Of a stretch of DNA of 64,000 nucleotides, positions 1 through 9,992 are shown piece by piece. Position 1 is the stretch's first letter, and each line of letters starts with the position of its first letter. The position numbers and the translations under genes were made by a program. The stretch is from Peromyscus leucopus (lineage: Eukaryota; Chordata; Mammalia; Rodentia; Cricetidae). Below the pieces are notes generated by a model, which was not told where the DNA came from, ran no database searches, and saw nothing but the letters and a program-made list of their open reading frames with translations. Location of the stretch: the NCBI RefSeq assembly GCF_004664715.2, contig NC_051071.1:92314936-92378935 (forward strand). Direction: 5' to 3'.

Positions 1-394
1 ACGGCCCACTTCACACTCAGGAACATGAGTTCAGTCAGTTCAACGTGCACTTTGGCTTGAAGCGTCCTGTGATGGAAAGTATTGTTCTTAAAATTAGCCC
101 ACTTACAAATAACACTTAAAAAGTGTTCTTGTTTCTGTCTTTAAAACAAAAAAGTTTCCAAATCTTTTTTCCAAAGGTATAAGATCTACCTTGAACTTTT
201 AAACCTGCATTGCCTTCTTTTATCGAGAAAACATGAAATGTATCAATCACCATTTAAGGAGTTGAAAATACAGAGAAGTCTTAGTTTGGTAGTATTTTGA
301 AAAGAAAAACATTTTCTGGAAGCATAATATTTTTGAGCAGCCAACATGTAAAATATTACTGGTGATAAAATGGGAAGTACAACTATTTTACTTT
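1..394. other. AT-rich intronic/intergenic DNA, nothing recognised
   Basis: Low-GC sequence without a splice-flanked open frame or a repeat family I recognise. Its last bases form the left copy of the target site used by the neighbouring L1. Confidence 0.5.
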
Positions 395-2259
395 AAAAAT
401 ACATATTTTTTTGTGATATATATTTTTTATTTTACAATACCATTCAGTTCTACATATCAGCCATGGGTTCCCCTATTCTCCCCCCTCCCACGCCCTTCCC
501 TTACCCCCAGCCCACCCTCCATTCCCACCTCCTCCAGGACAAGTCCTCCCCCGAGGACTGTGATCAACTTGGTAGACTCAGTCCAAGGAGGTCCAGTCCC
601 TTCCTCCCAGACTAAGCCAAGTGTCCCTGCATAAGTTCCAGGTTTCAAACAGCCAACTCATGCAATGAGCACAGGACTTGGTCCCACTGCCTAGATGCCT
701 CCCAAACTGATCAAGCCAATCAACTGTCTCACCTATTCAGAGGGCCTGATCCAGCTGGGAGCCCCTCAGCCTTTGGTTCATAGTTCATGTGTTTCCATTC
801 ATTTGGCTATTTTTTTTTCAATAATTGAGTAAAACTGAAATTTATTATATGCCACAGTCGTCCTAGGGACCTCCATGCTATATATATAGCCTCTATGGTT
901 CTGTGGGTTGTGGTCTGATTGTTCTTTATTTTATATCTAGAATCCACCAATGAGTGAGTACATACCATAACTGTCTTTCTGGGTTTGGGTTACCTCACTC
1001 AGGATGATTTTTTCTAGTTCCATCCATTTGCCTGCAAATTTCATGCTTTCATTGTTTTTCTCTGCTGAGTAGTACTCCATTGTGTATATGTACCACATTT
1101 TTTTCATCCATTCTTCCGTTGATGGGCATCTAGGTTGTTTCCAGGTTCTGGCTATTGGAAAGAAAAATACTCAACTTTATATGGAAAAACAAAAGACCCA
1201 GGATAGCTAAAAGAATCCTATACGATAAAGCAACCCTTGGAGGCATCACCATCCCGGACCTCAAACTCTACTATAGAGCTATAGTAATAAAAACAGCTTG
1301 GTACTGGTATAAAAACCGACATACGGACCAATGGAATCGAATTGAAGACCCTGACATTAATCCATGCACATATGAACACCTGGTTTTTGACAAAGGAGCC
1401 AAAACTATACAATGGAACAAAGAAAGTATCTTCAACAAATGGTGCTGGCATAACTGGATGTCAATATGTAAAAGATTACAAATAGATCCATATCTGTCAC
1501 CATGCACAAAACTCAAGTCCAAGTGGATCAAAGACCTAAACATAAATCCAGTTACACTAAACTTAATAGAAAAGAAAATAGGAAGCACTCTTGAACGCAT
1601 TGGCACCGGAGACCATTTCCTAAATAAAACACCGACAGCACAGACCCTGAGCACAACCATTAATAAATGGGACCTCTCGAAACTGAGAAGCTTTTGCAGG
1701 GCAAAAGACACAGTCAATAAGACAAAAAGACAGCCAACAGATTGGGAAAAGATCTTCACCAACCCCACACCTGACAGAGGATTGATCTCCACAGTATATA
1801 AAGAACTCAAGAAACTAGACATCAAAGCACTGAACAGTCCAATTAAAAAATGGGCTAAAGAGCTAAACAGAGAATTCACAAAACAAGAACTACAAATGGC
1901 TGAAAGACATTTAAAGAAATGCTCAACATCCTTAATCATCAGAGAAATGCAAATCAAAACGACTCTGAGATACCACCTTACACCTGTTAGAATGGCTACG
2001 ATCAAAAACACCAATGACAACCAATGTTGGAGAGGATGTGGAGCAAAGGGAACACTCCTCCACTGTTGGTGGGAATGTAAACTTGTACAACCACTGTGGA
2101 AATCAGTATGGCGGTTTCTCAGAAAATTAGGAATCGAACTACCTCAAGACCCAGCCATCCCACTCTTGGGCATATACCCAAGGAATGCTGATTCATACCA
2201 TAAAGATACATGCTCAGCTATGTTCATAGCAGCACTATTTGTAAAAAATACATATTTTT
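395..2259 (-). mobile_element. L1 retrotransposon, 5'-inverted (twin-primed), flanked by 16-bp TSD
   Basis: The left part (about 411-1156) is the 3' end of an L1 on the - strand: the G-rich 3'UTR tract (seen here as C-rich, 470-540) and the last part of ORF2 (830-1154). The right part (about 1157-2243) is upstream ORF2 sequence in the opposite orientation. In a normal L1 the end of the right part joins directly onto the inner end of the left part, so the two pieces are adjacent segments of one transcript with the 5' one inverted, the signature of twin priming. A perfect 16-bp duplication, AAAAATACATATTTTT, lies at 395-410 and 2244-2259, showing a single insertion event. The A/T-rich left edge after the duplication is the degenerate poly(A) tail. 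The element is 5' truncated and cannot move by itself. Confidence 0.9.
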
Positions 2260-2261
2260 AA
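1155..2261 (+). pseudogene. L1 ORF2p C-terminal fragment (368 codons, open)
   Basis: This uninterrupted frame encodes the part of L1 ORF2 protein downstream of the reverse-transcriptase core. ORF2p is an endonuclease/reverse transcriptase acting in target-primed reverse transcription. Neither catalytic domain is present in this piece. The C-terminal cysteine motif is intact at about residues 291-308, spaced C-x3-C-x7-H-x4-C (CWRGC ... H ... C). Full-length ORF2p is around 1,280 residues, so under 30 percent remains. The first ATG is simply internal to the frame. The last five codons and the stop come from the target-site duplication, not from L1. The absence of stops over 1.1 kb suggests a fairly recent insertion. 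No promoter is visible and expression is not expected. Confidence 0.85.
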
Positions 2262-2306
2262 GCCACACCTGAAATCCTCTTTGATTGGGATCTTTGGTTG
2301 ATTGGT

Positions 2307-2461
2307 TTGTTGGTTTGATTTGTGGTCTGTTGGAAACAGTCTCACTATAGTCGGCCTGAAATTCACTATGTAGACCAAGCTAGCATCTAACTCCCAGAGA
2401 TCTTCTTGCCTTGGTCTCTGCCTGTGGCTGCTGAGGTTAAGGAAGTGCCACCATGCCTGAC
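2307..2461 (-). mobile_element. B1 SINE, diverged
   Basis: Antisense B1: a T/G-rich tail, then degenerate 'agtctcactatag ... gtagaccaagct ... ctgcctgtgg', ending at the box-A end 'gccaccatgcctgac'. The divergence suggests an old copy. Confidence 0.65.
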
Positions 2462-2649
2462 ATGGCATTGTGTCTTGGTTTGGTTCAATCTAAAAAAATT
2501 GACCACAAAGAAGATCTATTCTTAGTTTTTACCTTTGAATGAATGTTTAAATTAATATTTATTGAGCATGTCCATATGTTGGGTTCTGTATATGTGTCTT
2601 TAATTCTGCCCTGTGTGTGTGGTATATGTGTATATTCAGACTCTACGTA

Positions 2650-2865
2650 TGTGTTCATATGCATGCAGGTCCATGTATGTGGGAATGGAGGCCAGAAGCC
2701 AACCTCTGATATTATTTCCAAGGAGCCCTCCACCTTGCTTCTGAGCCGGGATCTCATTGAGACCTGGGGCTTCCAGGGACACAGGCTACAATGGCTGGCC
2801 ATTGAGGCCCCAGGATAGACCTGTCTCCTCCACAGGTCCTCACGCTTGGGTGGGAGACATGTTAC
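2650..2865 (-). mobile_element. B4/RSINE-type SINE, antisense
   Basis: Resembles the reverse complement of the rodent B4/RSINE1 class: 'ggaggccagaagcc', then a diverged B1-like 'gatctcattgagacc', then 'ggccattgaggcccc'. It is strongly diverged and its borders are approximate. Confidence 0.55.
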
Positions 2866-2889
2866 TGACAGAGCCGTCTTTCCAGCCCT

Positions 2890-2912
2890 GTTTTTTTTTT
2901 TTTTTTTTTTTT
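2890..2912. repeat. Poly(T) tract
   Basis: An uninterrupted run of T with no recognisable SINE body next to it; it may be the remnant tail of an antisense retroelement. Confidence 0.8.
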
Positions 2913-3553
2913 CTCATACTAATCTTTATGCTTCTATCTGTGAAATAATTCAGTATAAATCACCACCTATCTGATACAGTACAAGACAGTATCAAACTTT
3001 GGCTATTTGAGTTTTGAGTATTGGGATAGATTATCATTTCAAGTACATAGTTAGAGGACAGGAATTTCATGGGAAATAATTTCCTAGCTGTTTGAGCTAA
3101 TGAAAGTGATGGATGAGTGCTGAGCCCTAAACAAAACATTTATACAGCACCCCCACCCCACCCCAGGCTGAGGGGGTATTGTGGAAGAGGAGGCAGAAAG
3201 ACTCTAAGAACCAGAGGATTGGGAGAAAGGCTTTGAAATGCCAGTTTTCTGGGCTGACCTTTTTTGTTTTATAAACACCAGAAAAAAGTAATGGTTAGGT
3301 ATGGTGCTGTTATTGTAATTGTATAAAAAATATGTTTGTATTTAGAGATATGAGTAAAAATAAGGGTCCAATGACATGATATCAAGATTTGCTTTAAATT
3401 ACTTCTGGGGTAGAACAAGGGACAGAAAACAAGGCAAACAGCAGACTCTGAAAAGGTGGGGTCTGAGCTAGGTGCCCTGCATGCCTGTGGCCCAGCCTCG
3501 GGAAGGGAAGCAGCAGGATGAGGAGTTGAAGGCTGTCTTCAACTACATAGAAA
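2913..3553. other. Unassigned intronic DNA
   Basis: No splice-flanked open frame or clear repeat. It contains a short C-rich/GGGG patch near 3148-3180. Confidence 0.45.
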
Positions 3554-3675
3554 GTTTGAGGGCAGGCTGGACACATCTCTGTGTGCTTCTTTTGTATGGT
3601 GTGTATGTTCACTCCTGTTTGAGGGCAGGCTAGACACCTCTCCATGTGCTGTGTATGGTGTACATGTTCATTCCT
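3554..3675. repeat. Tandem duplication, 62-bp unit x 2
   Basis: The segment starting 'gtttgagggcaggct' at 3554 is repeated head-to-tail at 3616, with the shared ending 'catgttcattcct' (first copy 'tatgttcactcct'). The copies differ by a few substitutions and a short length change. Confidence 0.8.
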
Positions 3676-4307
3676 TTGCTTTCCTGCTATAAAAAAACTA
3701 CTCTAAGAAGGAATGGAATATATTTTGTGTATAATAAGCATTGTGTATTTTTGTTTCAAATGTGTTATGTGGCATATGCATTTTTTGCCCACATTTACCA
3801 TTTTACATTTCCAATAACATTAATCTGTACTGTTTTAAAAGTTTTTTAAGTGGATTACTAAATGTATCTATCATATAAATCACCTACTGATAGGTTTATC
3901 TTCATCACTAAAATATTTCTATAGGCATCTTCTTGTATTTGTTGGAATAGTGTTTATATGATTGTTCAGAGGATAATGCTTTCATAGTAAACTATGGAAT
4001 TAAGGTGATGACAGGTTGCTCTTCGGGTAAGAAAACCAGGGACAGAAGGAGGTCGATGCAGGAGCCAGGGTGGTTTTGCTTCACAGGGCTCTACACTCAG
4101 TAGCACAGACGCAGAGCGGGAGTCAGGATAATGCTCCTTTGACCTCTCCCCAGTCATAATGCAGCGTAACTTTCACTTCTGTCTCCTGTCACAGTGGTCA
4201 TGGAAACCCCAGAGGCAGGCATGCCCGCTGAAGTGTCTCTACACAGTAATGAAGTTCTAGCTTTAAATAATGTCTGGTTTTTTTGTTTGTTTGTTTTTTC
4301 TTTTCAG
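3676..4307. other. Unassigned intronic DNA upstream of exon A
   Basis: AT-rich sequence with no repeat family I can name. The last 35 bases are the T-rich polypyrimidine tract of the acceptor at 4307. Confidence 0.5.
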
Positions 4308-4388
4308 ATTGCCTGGACTTTTGGGTCCTCTTCAGATTACAATAGGCGATATTTACTCTGAACTTAAAAACCTTGTTCAGACTTTCAG
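4308..4388 (+). CDS. Internal coding exon A of an unidentified gene (81 nt)
   Basis: A T-rich tract ending TTTTCTTTTCAG gives a strong acceptor, and CAG|GTTAGT is a good donor. Of the three frames only one is open: the first base completes a codon begun upstream, 26 codons follow ([14 protein letters not shown]... to ...NLVQTF), and AG is left over. The same phase (two bases carried over) recurs in exons B and C, and A+B joins to AGA (Arg). The product is unrecognised. The start resembles a short leucine/glycine turn followed by an amphipathic helix. It is not flanked by repeat copies of itself, so a retrocopy is unlikely. Upstream exons must lie outside the window because no start codon is available. 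Seen: splice sites and frame. Inferred: that this is a genuine expressed exon. Confidence 0.72.
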
Positions 4389-4682
4389 GTTAGTGTTAAT
4401 GTTGTAATTTCTTCCTTCTCTGTTATTTTGACCATACTGACTCTTGCACAGTCCATGGGTAGGCCAAAACGGGAAAGTACATGCTTTGTCTTTGTGGACC
4501 CACATTGTAAACTCAGTGCTGTTTCCTCCTCCCCTAAACATTCCTTGTTGTTTTCTATTGAATACAACTCCTTATTGGCTCAAATTTTGACATAGTTTAC
4601 TTTGGATAGCTTGCTTATAAAGTAAACTGCATTTAGCGGGGAAATGACAGGATAGAGAGATGACTGTCCATAGAATGCCAGC
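4389..4682. other. Start of intron A-B, unique DNA
   Basis: Intronic sequence after the donor; no repeat recognised. Confidence 0.5.
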
Positions 4683-5172
4683 CTCGGAAGCTCAGTCCTG
4701 TCTTAGGGTTTCTATCACCACGACCATGGCAGCTCCTATGAAGGAAAACATTTCATTGGGGCTGGCTTACAGTTAGTTCAGAGGTTCAGTCCATTTTGTA
4801 AACATGGCAGTAAACATGGCAGCATGCAGGCAGACATGGTGCTGGAGAGGGAGCTGAGAGTTCTGCATCTGGATCTGCAGGCAGACATGGTGCTGGAGAG
4901 GCAGCTGAGAGTTCTGCATCTGGATCTGCAGGCAGACATGGTGCTGGAGAGGGAGCTGAGAGTTCTGCATCTGGATCTGCAGGCAGCAGAAGGGCTGTCC
5001 CCCTAGGCCTAGCTTGAGCATGTAGGACCTCGAAGCCCACCTCCACAGTGACACACTTCTTTAACAAGGCCACACCTCCTCCAACAAGGCCACCTCCTAA
5101 CAGTGACATTCTCTGTGGTCCAGGCATTCAAACACATGAGTCTGTGGGGGCATTCCTAGTCAAACCACCACA
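4683..5172 (+). mobile_element. Rodent medium-reiteration repeat, family uncertain
   Basis: Contains the familiar rodent dispersed-repeat phrases 'ttagggtttctatcacc', 'ggggctggcttacag', 'aagcccacctccacagtg' and 'caaacacatgagtctgtgg', ending 'caaaccaccaca'. I know these phrases as a common interspersed repeat but cannot fix the family name. A shorter relative is at 20843-21045. An internal 51-bp triplication is listed separately. Confidence 0.6.
4826..4978 (+). repeat. Tandem repeat, 51-bp unit x 3
   Basis: Units begin 'gcaggcagacatggtg' at 4826, 4877 and 4928; the middle copy differs by G to C in 'gaggcagctg'. Because 51 is divisible by three, open frames on both strands repeat the same 17 residues; these are artefacts of the repeat, not genes. 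Confidence 0.95.
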
Positions 5173-5204
5173 AGTCTCCAAAAGCCAAGTTAAAAAAAAA
5201 TGAA

Positions 5205-5425
5205 AAGCTAGCATTGTCGTGTGTGCTAATAATCTCAGCATTGAGGAGGTGGAGACAGGCCCTTTGGCCTTCTGGCCAACCAGCCTAGGCTACTTGGCAA
5301 GTTCTAGGCCAGAGGGAGACCCTGACTTAGAAATGGTGGATGACACCTGAGGCACTAAGCCCATATCCTCTGACCTCTCCACACATATGTACACACACAA
5401 GAGGAACATTGTGTCTGTGACACAA
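5205..5425 (+). mobile_element. B4/RSINE-type SINE, sense
   Basis: B1-like 'taataatctcagcattgaggaggtgg' and 'gagaccctgactt', followed by 'tggatgacacctgaggca' and the 'cctctgacctctccacacatatg' tail typical of the tRNA-like/B1 composite SINEs. Confidence 0.6.
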
Positions 5426-6475
5426 AGCTGCTAACAAACTGAGTGAAATTATAGATGTGTACCGGATGAGCAGCTCTGCCTGTGGTACACAAGCGGCAAT
5501 GCTGAGCCTCGGGGAGGGCCTCACCTGTGAGAACATAAGGGGAGCCTAGGGAGTAATGGAATGCTGAATTGTGCGAAGACACTTGAGTACTGAGAACTGC
5601 AAAGACAGAGAATGGAGATTTTGCGCCTTGGAAAGTGGAGCAGTTGAGTTTTCTGATTGATAAAACATGCATATGAGAACAGTCTCACTGTTCTCAGTGA
5701 AAGTGAATGTTTAAAAATAAACCCAAATATTGTGATTTATTGATTGTCATGATTGTCAGCTGTCTCAGAGACAATACAGCTTAAAGATCATTGATCACAA
5801 AACTTCAGGAGTGCTAGAATGGTCTTCAGATTGGCACAGGCCTTTTGAAGACTGAGTGCTTTGTGGGGAAAAAAAAAGGGTCCAGACCAAACATTACAAA
5901 ACTTGATTTTTTGGTATCTCTGTTCATAATGGAAACAGACGCTTTCCATCTTATGTCTCTACGAGAACCATGCATCTAAAAGGGAAAAAAGAACTTTATA
6001 TAGTGATGGTAAACTTTGGCTAGAGGTCCACAGTGGGGAAACACTGAAATCGAGGATTTGTTCTGACTTCTCCAGGAGTGAATGTCAGAGGGACACACTT
6101 TCCCTGGTTTGTAGCGACTTGCCATGCACTTCCTTCAGACAGTGTATCTCACTGTTCTGAGCGAACGGGTGATGTCACCTCAGCAGAGCTCTAGGAACAA
6201 GTCTCTCAGAGGGGGCTTCTAGAACACTCACCTAGTGTGAGGGAAACTTTCAGTTTTGCTGTCTGTGGCCCTGCCATGTCGGGGTCGGCCCCGCATGTCA
6301 AGGTCGGCACTGCTGGGTCAGGGTTATCACTCTATTCGACCGTATCTTCAATGAACTTTAGGAAAGGACCACAAAGGTAGTTCTGCGAGATTGTGGCAGG
6401 AAGTTGACTCGCAGGTGGGGAGGATGCCATTTCAGGAACACCCTCATGAAGAACTGGTGTGAGTCTGCTGTGTGG
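5426..6475. other. Unassigned intronic DNA
   Basis: No convincing exon or repeat. A run of A near 5871 and a GTCGGGGTCGGCCCCG-like motif near 6279 are the only visible peculiarities. Confidence 0.45.
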
Positions 6476-6556
6476 CCTGGGAGTGTGGTTCGGTGGTAGA
6501 GTGTGCGGTTGGCATGCATGAGGCCCAGGTGTGACCTCTTAGAGCACACAAAAACC
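6476..6556 (+). mobile_element. ID-family SINE, diverged
   Basis: Resembles the ID consensus: 'ggcctgggagtgtggttcggtggtagagtg', then 'gcatgcatgaggcccaggtgtgacc' (tRNA-Ala-like A and B boxes). Confidence 0.7.
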
Positions 6557-8077
6557 CCCTTAAGTCATTTGAATTGTATTACAGTTTCCATTCCCTGAGC
6601 TGGCAGCTTTCCTGTGTCCAGTCCCAGCCTGTCTGGTTTCCTCACACACAGAACAGAGGAACAGCTGGAACAGCTGGGACATACTTGAGTACTTCCAAGG
6701 GTATTAGGTTGAGAACAGTCATTTCACCAACGCTTAAAAACCCAAAGAGCCTAAAGGGATTACTGTAGAAGATTCTGTAAGAGTCTACTACGTAACTTCC
6801 GTTACCCATCAAGTGTCATTCTTCTGACCCTGAGCTAGCCAGGACAGGAGACACAAGGCTCTTCAGTCCTAACGCACAGACTGCAGATACGTGGAGACTT
6901 TGTCCAGTGCAATGCATAAGCCTATTTGGTCACTTTCCTGTCAGCTCTAGTTTGCAACCAGATCCCTTCCGATTATTTTTTTCATTATTCACAATAATCT
7001 AAAGACGATGAAATGATGCTATTGACTTCAAAACTGTCCACATTAGTAGGGGTGGTAGGAAATATGGGGCTGTGAACGTGAAACATGCTTGGCCGGGAGT
7101 TGGTGGTTGTCAGAATAGTAAGTAGTACACCCTACCAAGATACTGTTTACGTTTTGGCTTGTTTTCACAGATGTCTTTATTAAATTTCAAGCATCTGTAA
7201 AAGTAGAGAAAGCAAAAACTAAGCTCTTGTATACTATTTGTTATTCTAACAACAACCAACTCCTTCAGAGAAATGTCAGGTGCTCCCAGGGATGAGGTGT
7301 CCCCAGCACCTAATAAGAAAATGTGCCTCTGTGGTCTGTTTCTTCTGTAAAGATGCCCTGTTGCTGGCAGTGACTGGTGTGGAGAACTCCTTTCAGTGCA
7401 TATTGACAGTGGGAAAGAGCTGATGTAAATAACTATATTTTTCTCTTTGAAATGATCGCCAATACTAAGAACTTGTAGAGCAGCCGCCTACCAGCTACAA
7501 ATGTGTGGCTTGGCCCCTGGAGACCAGGTTCCCTTGGCTAGTCAGAGTTGTGCTCCCACAGTAGGAGAGCTTAAAAGGCCCTGGGTGGTTCCAGCGTGCA
7601 GCAGAGAGCCTGTTTAGGGCTCTCTGTTGGGGATTTCACGCCTGAGCGGAGCACTGCCCTCCATCCTCACTGTTTACCTGTCACAGCACAGAACAGGCTC
7701 CCGCCAGCTGGTCGAGATGCTTGTCTGAGCAGATATAAGTTAAAATCCTGTTCTATTCTGCCACCAAAATCTTCTTTAAATTGCATCTATCATGAATCAA
7801 GACTTTTTTCTAAGTGTGCATGTTTCCGCGTCACGTGTTATTACGTGGCCATATTACGTAGCCATATGCTCTTTCACCTTTCCACTATGTTCTCCATTTC
7901 TTCTAAGAAGCTGGGAGCAGGGTGGTAACTGAAGAGTGAGAAGGTTTCAGTTTTAGATCACCTGGGGGAGCAGCAGTGAGAGGTGCATTTGAATAAAGGG
8001 CTCACAGGAGGTCGGGAGCACGCTGTTTCTGTATGAAGTCATCAGATACAGCGGCCTGAAAACGGCTATGGGGTGGT
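6557..8077. other. Unassigned intronic DNA
   Basis: No named repeat. A good-looking acceptor (...GTTTTCACAG at 7170) precedes a frame that closes at once in the phase used by exons A-C, so it is not called as an exon. Confidence 0.45.
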
Positions 8078-8500
8078 TCAGCAGGTAAACAGGCCTGTGC
8101 ACACCTGTGGACATGGCCTGGTCCCCTGGCTCAGCAGGTAAACAGGCCTGTGCACACCTGTGGACATGGCCTGGTCCCCTGGCTCAGCAGGTAAACAGGC
8201 CTGTGCACACCTGTGGACATGGCCTGGTCCCTGGCTCAGCAGGTAAACAGGCCTGTGCACACCTGTGGACATGGGCCTGGTCCCCTGGCTCAGCAGGTAA
8301 ACAGGCCTGTGCACACCTGTGGACATGGGCCTGGTCCCCTGGCTCAGCAGGTAAACAGGCCTGTGCACACCTGTGGACATGGCCTGGTCCCCTGGCTCAG
8401 CAGGTAAACAGGCCTGTGCACACCTGTGGACATGGGCCTGGTCCCCTGGCTCAGCAGGTAAACAGGCCTGTGCACACCTGTGGACATGGCCTGGTCCCCT
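8078..8500 (+). repeat. Minisatellite, about 53-bp unit x 8
   Basis: Units starting 'tcagcaggtaaacaggcctg' occur at 8078, 8131, 8184, 8236, 8290, 8344, 8397 and 8451. They differ mainly by one-base indels (catggcctgg versus catgggcctgg; ccctgg versus cctgg), giving periods of 52-54. The unit matches the 5' part of a B3-type SINE ('ggttcagcaggtaaa...'), and the missing SINE 3' part follows directly at 8501. Open frames on both strands through the array are repeat artefacts. Confidence 0.95.
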
Positions 8501-8622
8501 AAACCCACACAGGTGGCAGAAGTGAACCAGCTCCACCGAGTTGTACCTGGACCTCCTCCATATGTGTACCGTGGCGCACACACTCAACATACATCATAGG
8601 CACGCACTAAAAAATAAAAAAA
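8501..8622 (+). mobile_element. B3-type SINE, 3' part
   Basis: 'aaacccacacaggtggcagaa', 'gttgtacctggacctcc', 'gtgtaccgtggcgcacaca' and an A-rich tail match the second half of B2/B3-class SINEs. Together with 8060-8085 this is one SINE whose 5' portion was amplified into the minisatellite. Confidence 0.7.
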
Positions 8623-8770
8623 TTTGCTGGGCAGTGGTGGCACATGCAGAGCCAGGCGGATCCCGGTGAGTTCAGGGCCAGCCTGGTCTACAGAGGGAGT
8701 TCCAGGACAGGCACCAAAGCTACACAGAGAAACCCTGTCTCAAAAAAACCAATAAATAAAAAAATAGAAA
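8623..8770 (+). mobile_element. B1 SINE
   Basis: 'gctgggcagtggtggcacat', 'gccagcctggtctacagag', 'acacagagaaaccctgtctc', A-rich tail. Lacks part of the 'cctttaatcccagcac' segment (internal deletion). Confidence 0.9.
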
Positions 8771-8802
8771 TAAAAATTTAAAAAAATGAAGAAACCTGGA
8801 AA

Positions 8803-9036
8803 TGGGGCTGGAGAGATGGCTCAGTGGTTAAGAGCACTGGCTGCTCTTCCGGAGGACCTGAGTTCAGTTCTTAATGCCCACATGGTGACTCACAACTATG
8901 TGTAACTGCAGTTCCAAGGGATCTGGTGTCCTCTTCTGCCCCCCCCATCCCCACCCCCACCCCGGCACTGCACACACATGGGGCACAGACACATATGCAG
9001 GAGAAACACCATACATATAAAATAAATGAAAAGCAA
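8803..9036 (+). mobile_element. B2 SINE
   Basis: Starts 'ggggctggagagatggctca' with 'gttaagagcactggctgctc', the RNA polymerase III A box, and 'gttcagttcttaatgcccac' at the B box. A C-rich expansion (8939-8962) interrupts the body. The tail is 'aaaataaatg'. Confidence 0.92.
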
Positions 9037-9568
9037 AACCTGAAAACAAGAGTGAGCCTGAATAGTCATTGAACATTTAAGATGCTGATAAGCCTGGAAA
9101 AGTGAGCAATGGCCAGAGGAGAACAGTCTGTGTGCAGAGCCATGAACTGGGGGTCAGGAATAGAACGACCTACCCCTGCCAGAACAGGAGTGTGTGCATG
9201 CATGTCACATGTGCCGAGTAGACCATCCGATACAGAAACTGGGCTTCAGGAAGAGGTCCAGACTGGAGCTGGAAGGTCTGAGTCTCAGCCTTGGTTGTCT
9301 TGGTGCTGTAAGGCAGGATAAAATCACCAAAGGAAGTGTTTGCAGAGAAAGCCCAGAGGGCTCAGGTCAGGAAGTTTGCCATGATACCAAGGAGGAGGGG
9401 ACCAGGTAGAGACTGTCCATGGAGGGACCGCTCTGCTCAGCTGTGCCAGAGCCGGCTGGTAGGTGAAGGGAGGAGGGTCTGACAGCGTGTGCCTTTGGGA
9501 CACTTGATCTTTGTAGAAGCCTGCGAGGAAAAGTAGTTCTGTTGAGCTTTCTGTACCAGGGACTCTAT
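9037..9568. other. Unassigned intronic DNA
   Basis: Moderately GC-rich. Two overlapping open frames near 9109-9409 have neither splice sites nor recognisable products. Confidence 0.4.
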
Positions 9569-9614
9569 CTGTCTATCTGTCTATCTATCTGTCTGTCTGT
9601 CTATCTATCTGTCT

Positions 9615-9672
<58 letters not shown>

Positions 9673-9680
9673 CTCTCTCC
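9569..9680. repeat. Compound microsatellite (TCTA/TCTG)n-(TC)n
   Basis: Tetranucleotide steps to about 9616, then an uninterrupted CT tract to about 9670. Confidence 0.95.
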
Positions 9681-9701
9681 CTTCCTCCCTCTCTCTCCCT
9701 A

Positions 9702-9768
9702 TCATCCATCCATCCATCTATCCATCCATCCATCCATCCATCCATCCATCCATCCATCCATCCATCTA
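9702..9768. repeat. (CATC)n microsatellite
   Basis: About 16 CATC/TATC units; the repeated His-Pro-Ser and Asp-Gly-Trp-Met frames seen here are artefacts. Confidence 0.95.
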
Positions 9769-9886
9769 TACCTGGCTGGACTTGTAATAGCTCTATAGAC
9801 CAGGCTAGACTCAAACTTACAGAGATTCCCCTGCCTCTGCCTCTCCAGTGTTGGGATCAAAGGCATGTACTACCACACCCAGCTTA
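9769..9886 (-). mobile_element. B1 SINE, antisense
   Basis: 'tatagaccaggctagactc', 'cctctccagtgttgggatc', 'aaaggcatgtactaccacac' read as reverse-complement B1. The usual T-rich tail is replaced by the CT/CATC arrays, which probably grew from it. Confidence 0.85.
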
Positions 9887-9894
9887 ACATTTTA

Positions 9895-9992
9895 GATTAT
9901 TAGTAGGTATTGGAGTCTCTAACACCAGTACGTGACAGAGCTGGGCTAATCTCCACATTAGCTGACTCTTATGCTGTGCTGCCTTTTATAGC
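9895..9992 (+). mobile_element. Possible MIR SINE fragment
   Basis: 'gtgacagagctgggctaa' followed by 'tgactcttatgctgtgct' recalls the MIR core. Weak match, judged by eye. Confidence 0.3.

Noticed and set aside
1271..2020. 249-codon - strand frame
   Set aside because: It is the antisense shadow of the L1 ORF2 fragment at 1155-2261.
4824..5127. Repetitive frames on both strands (17-residue unit) at the 51-bp triplication
   Set aside because: The period is a multiple of three, so any stop-free unit gives long repeated frames; the DNA is a dispersed repeat.
7143..7300. Possible exon after the acceptor at 7170
   Set aside because: In the required phase the frame stops at the third codon, and donors are poor.
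8078..8590. 170-codon - strand frame and 131-codon + strand frame with His/Cys-rich repeats
   Set aside because: Both run through a SINE-derived minisatellite; no start context, splice site or non-repeat coding part.
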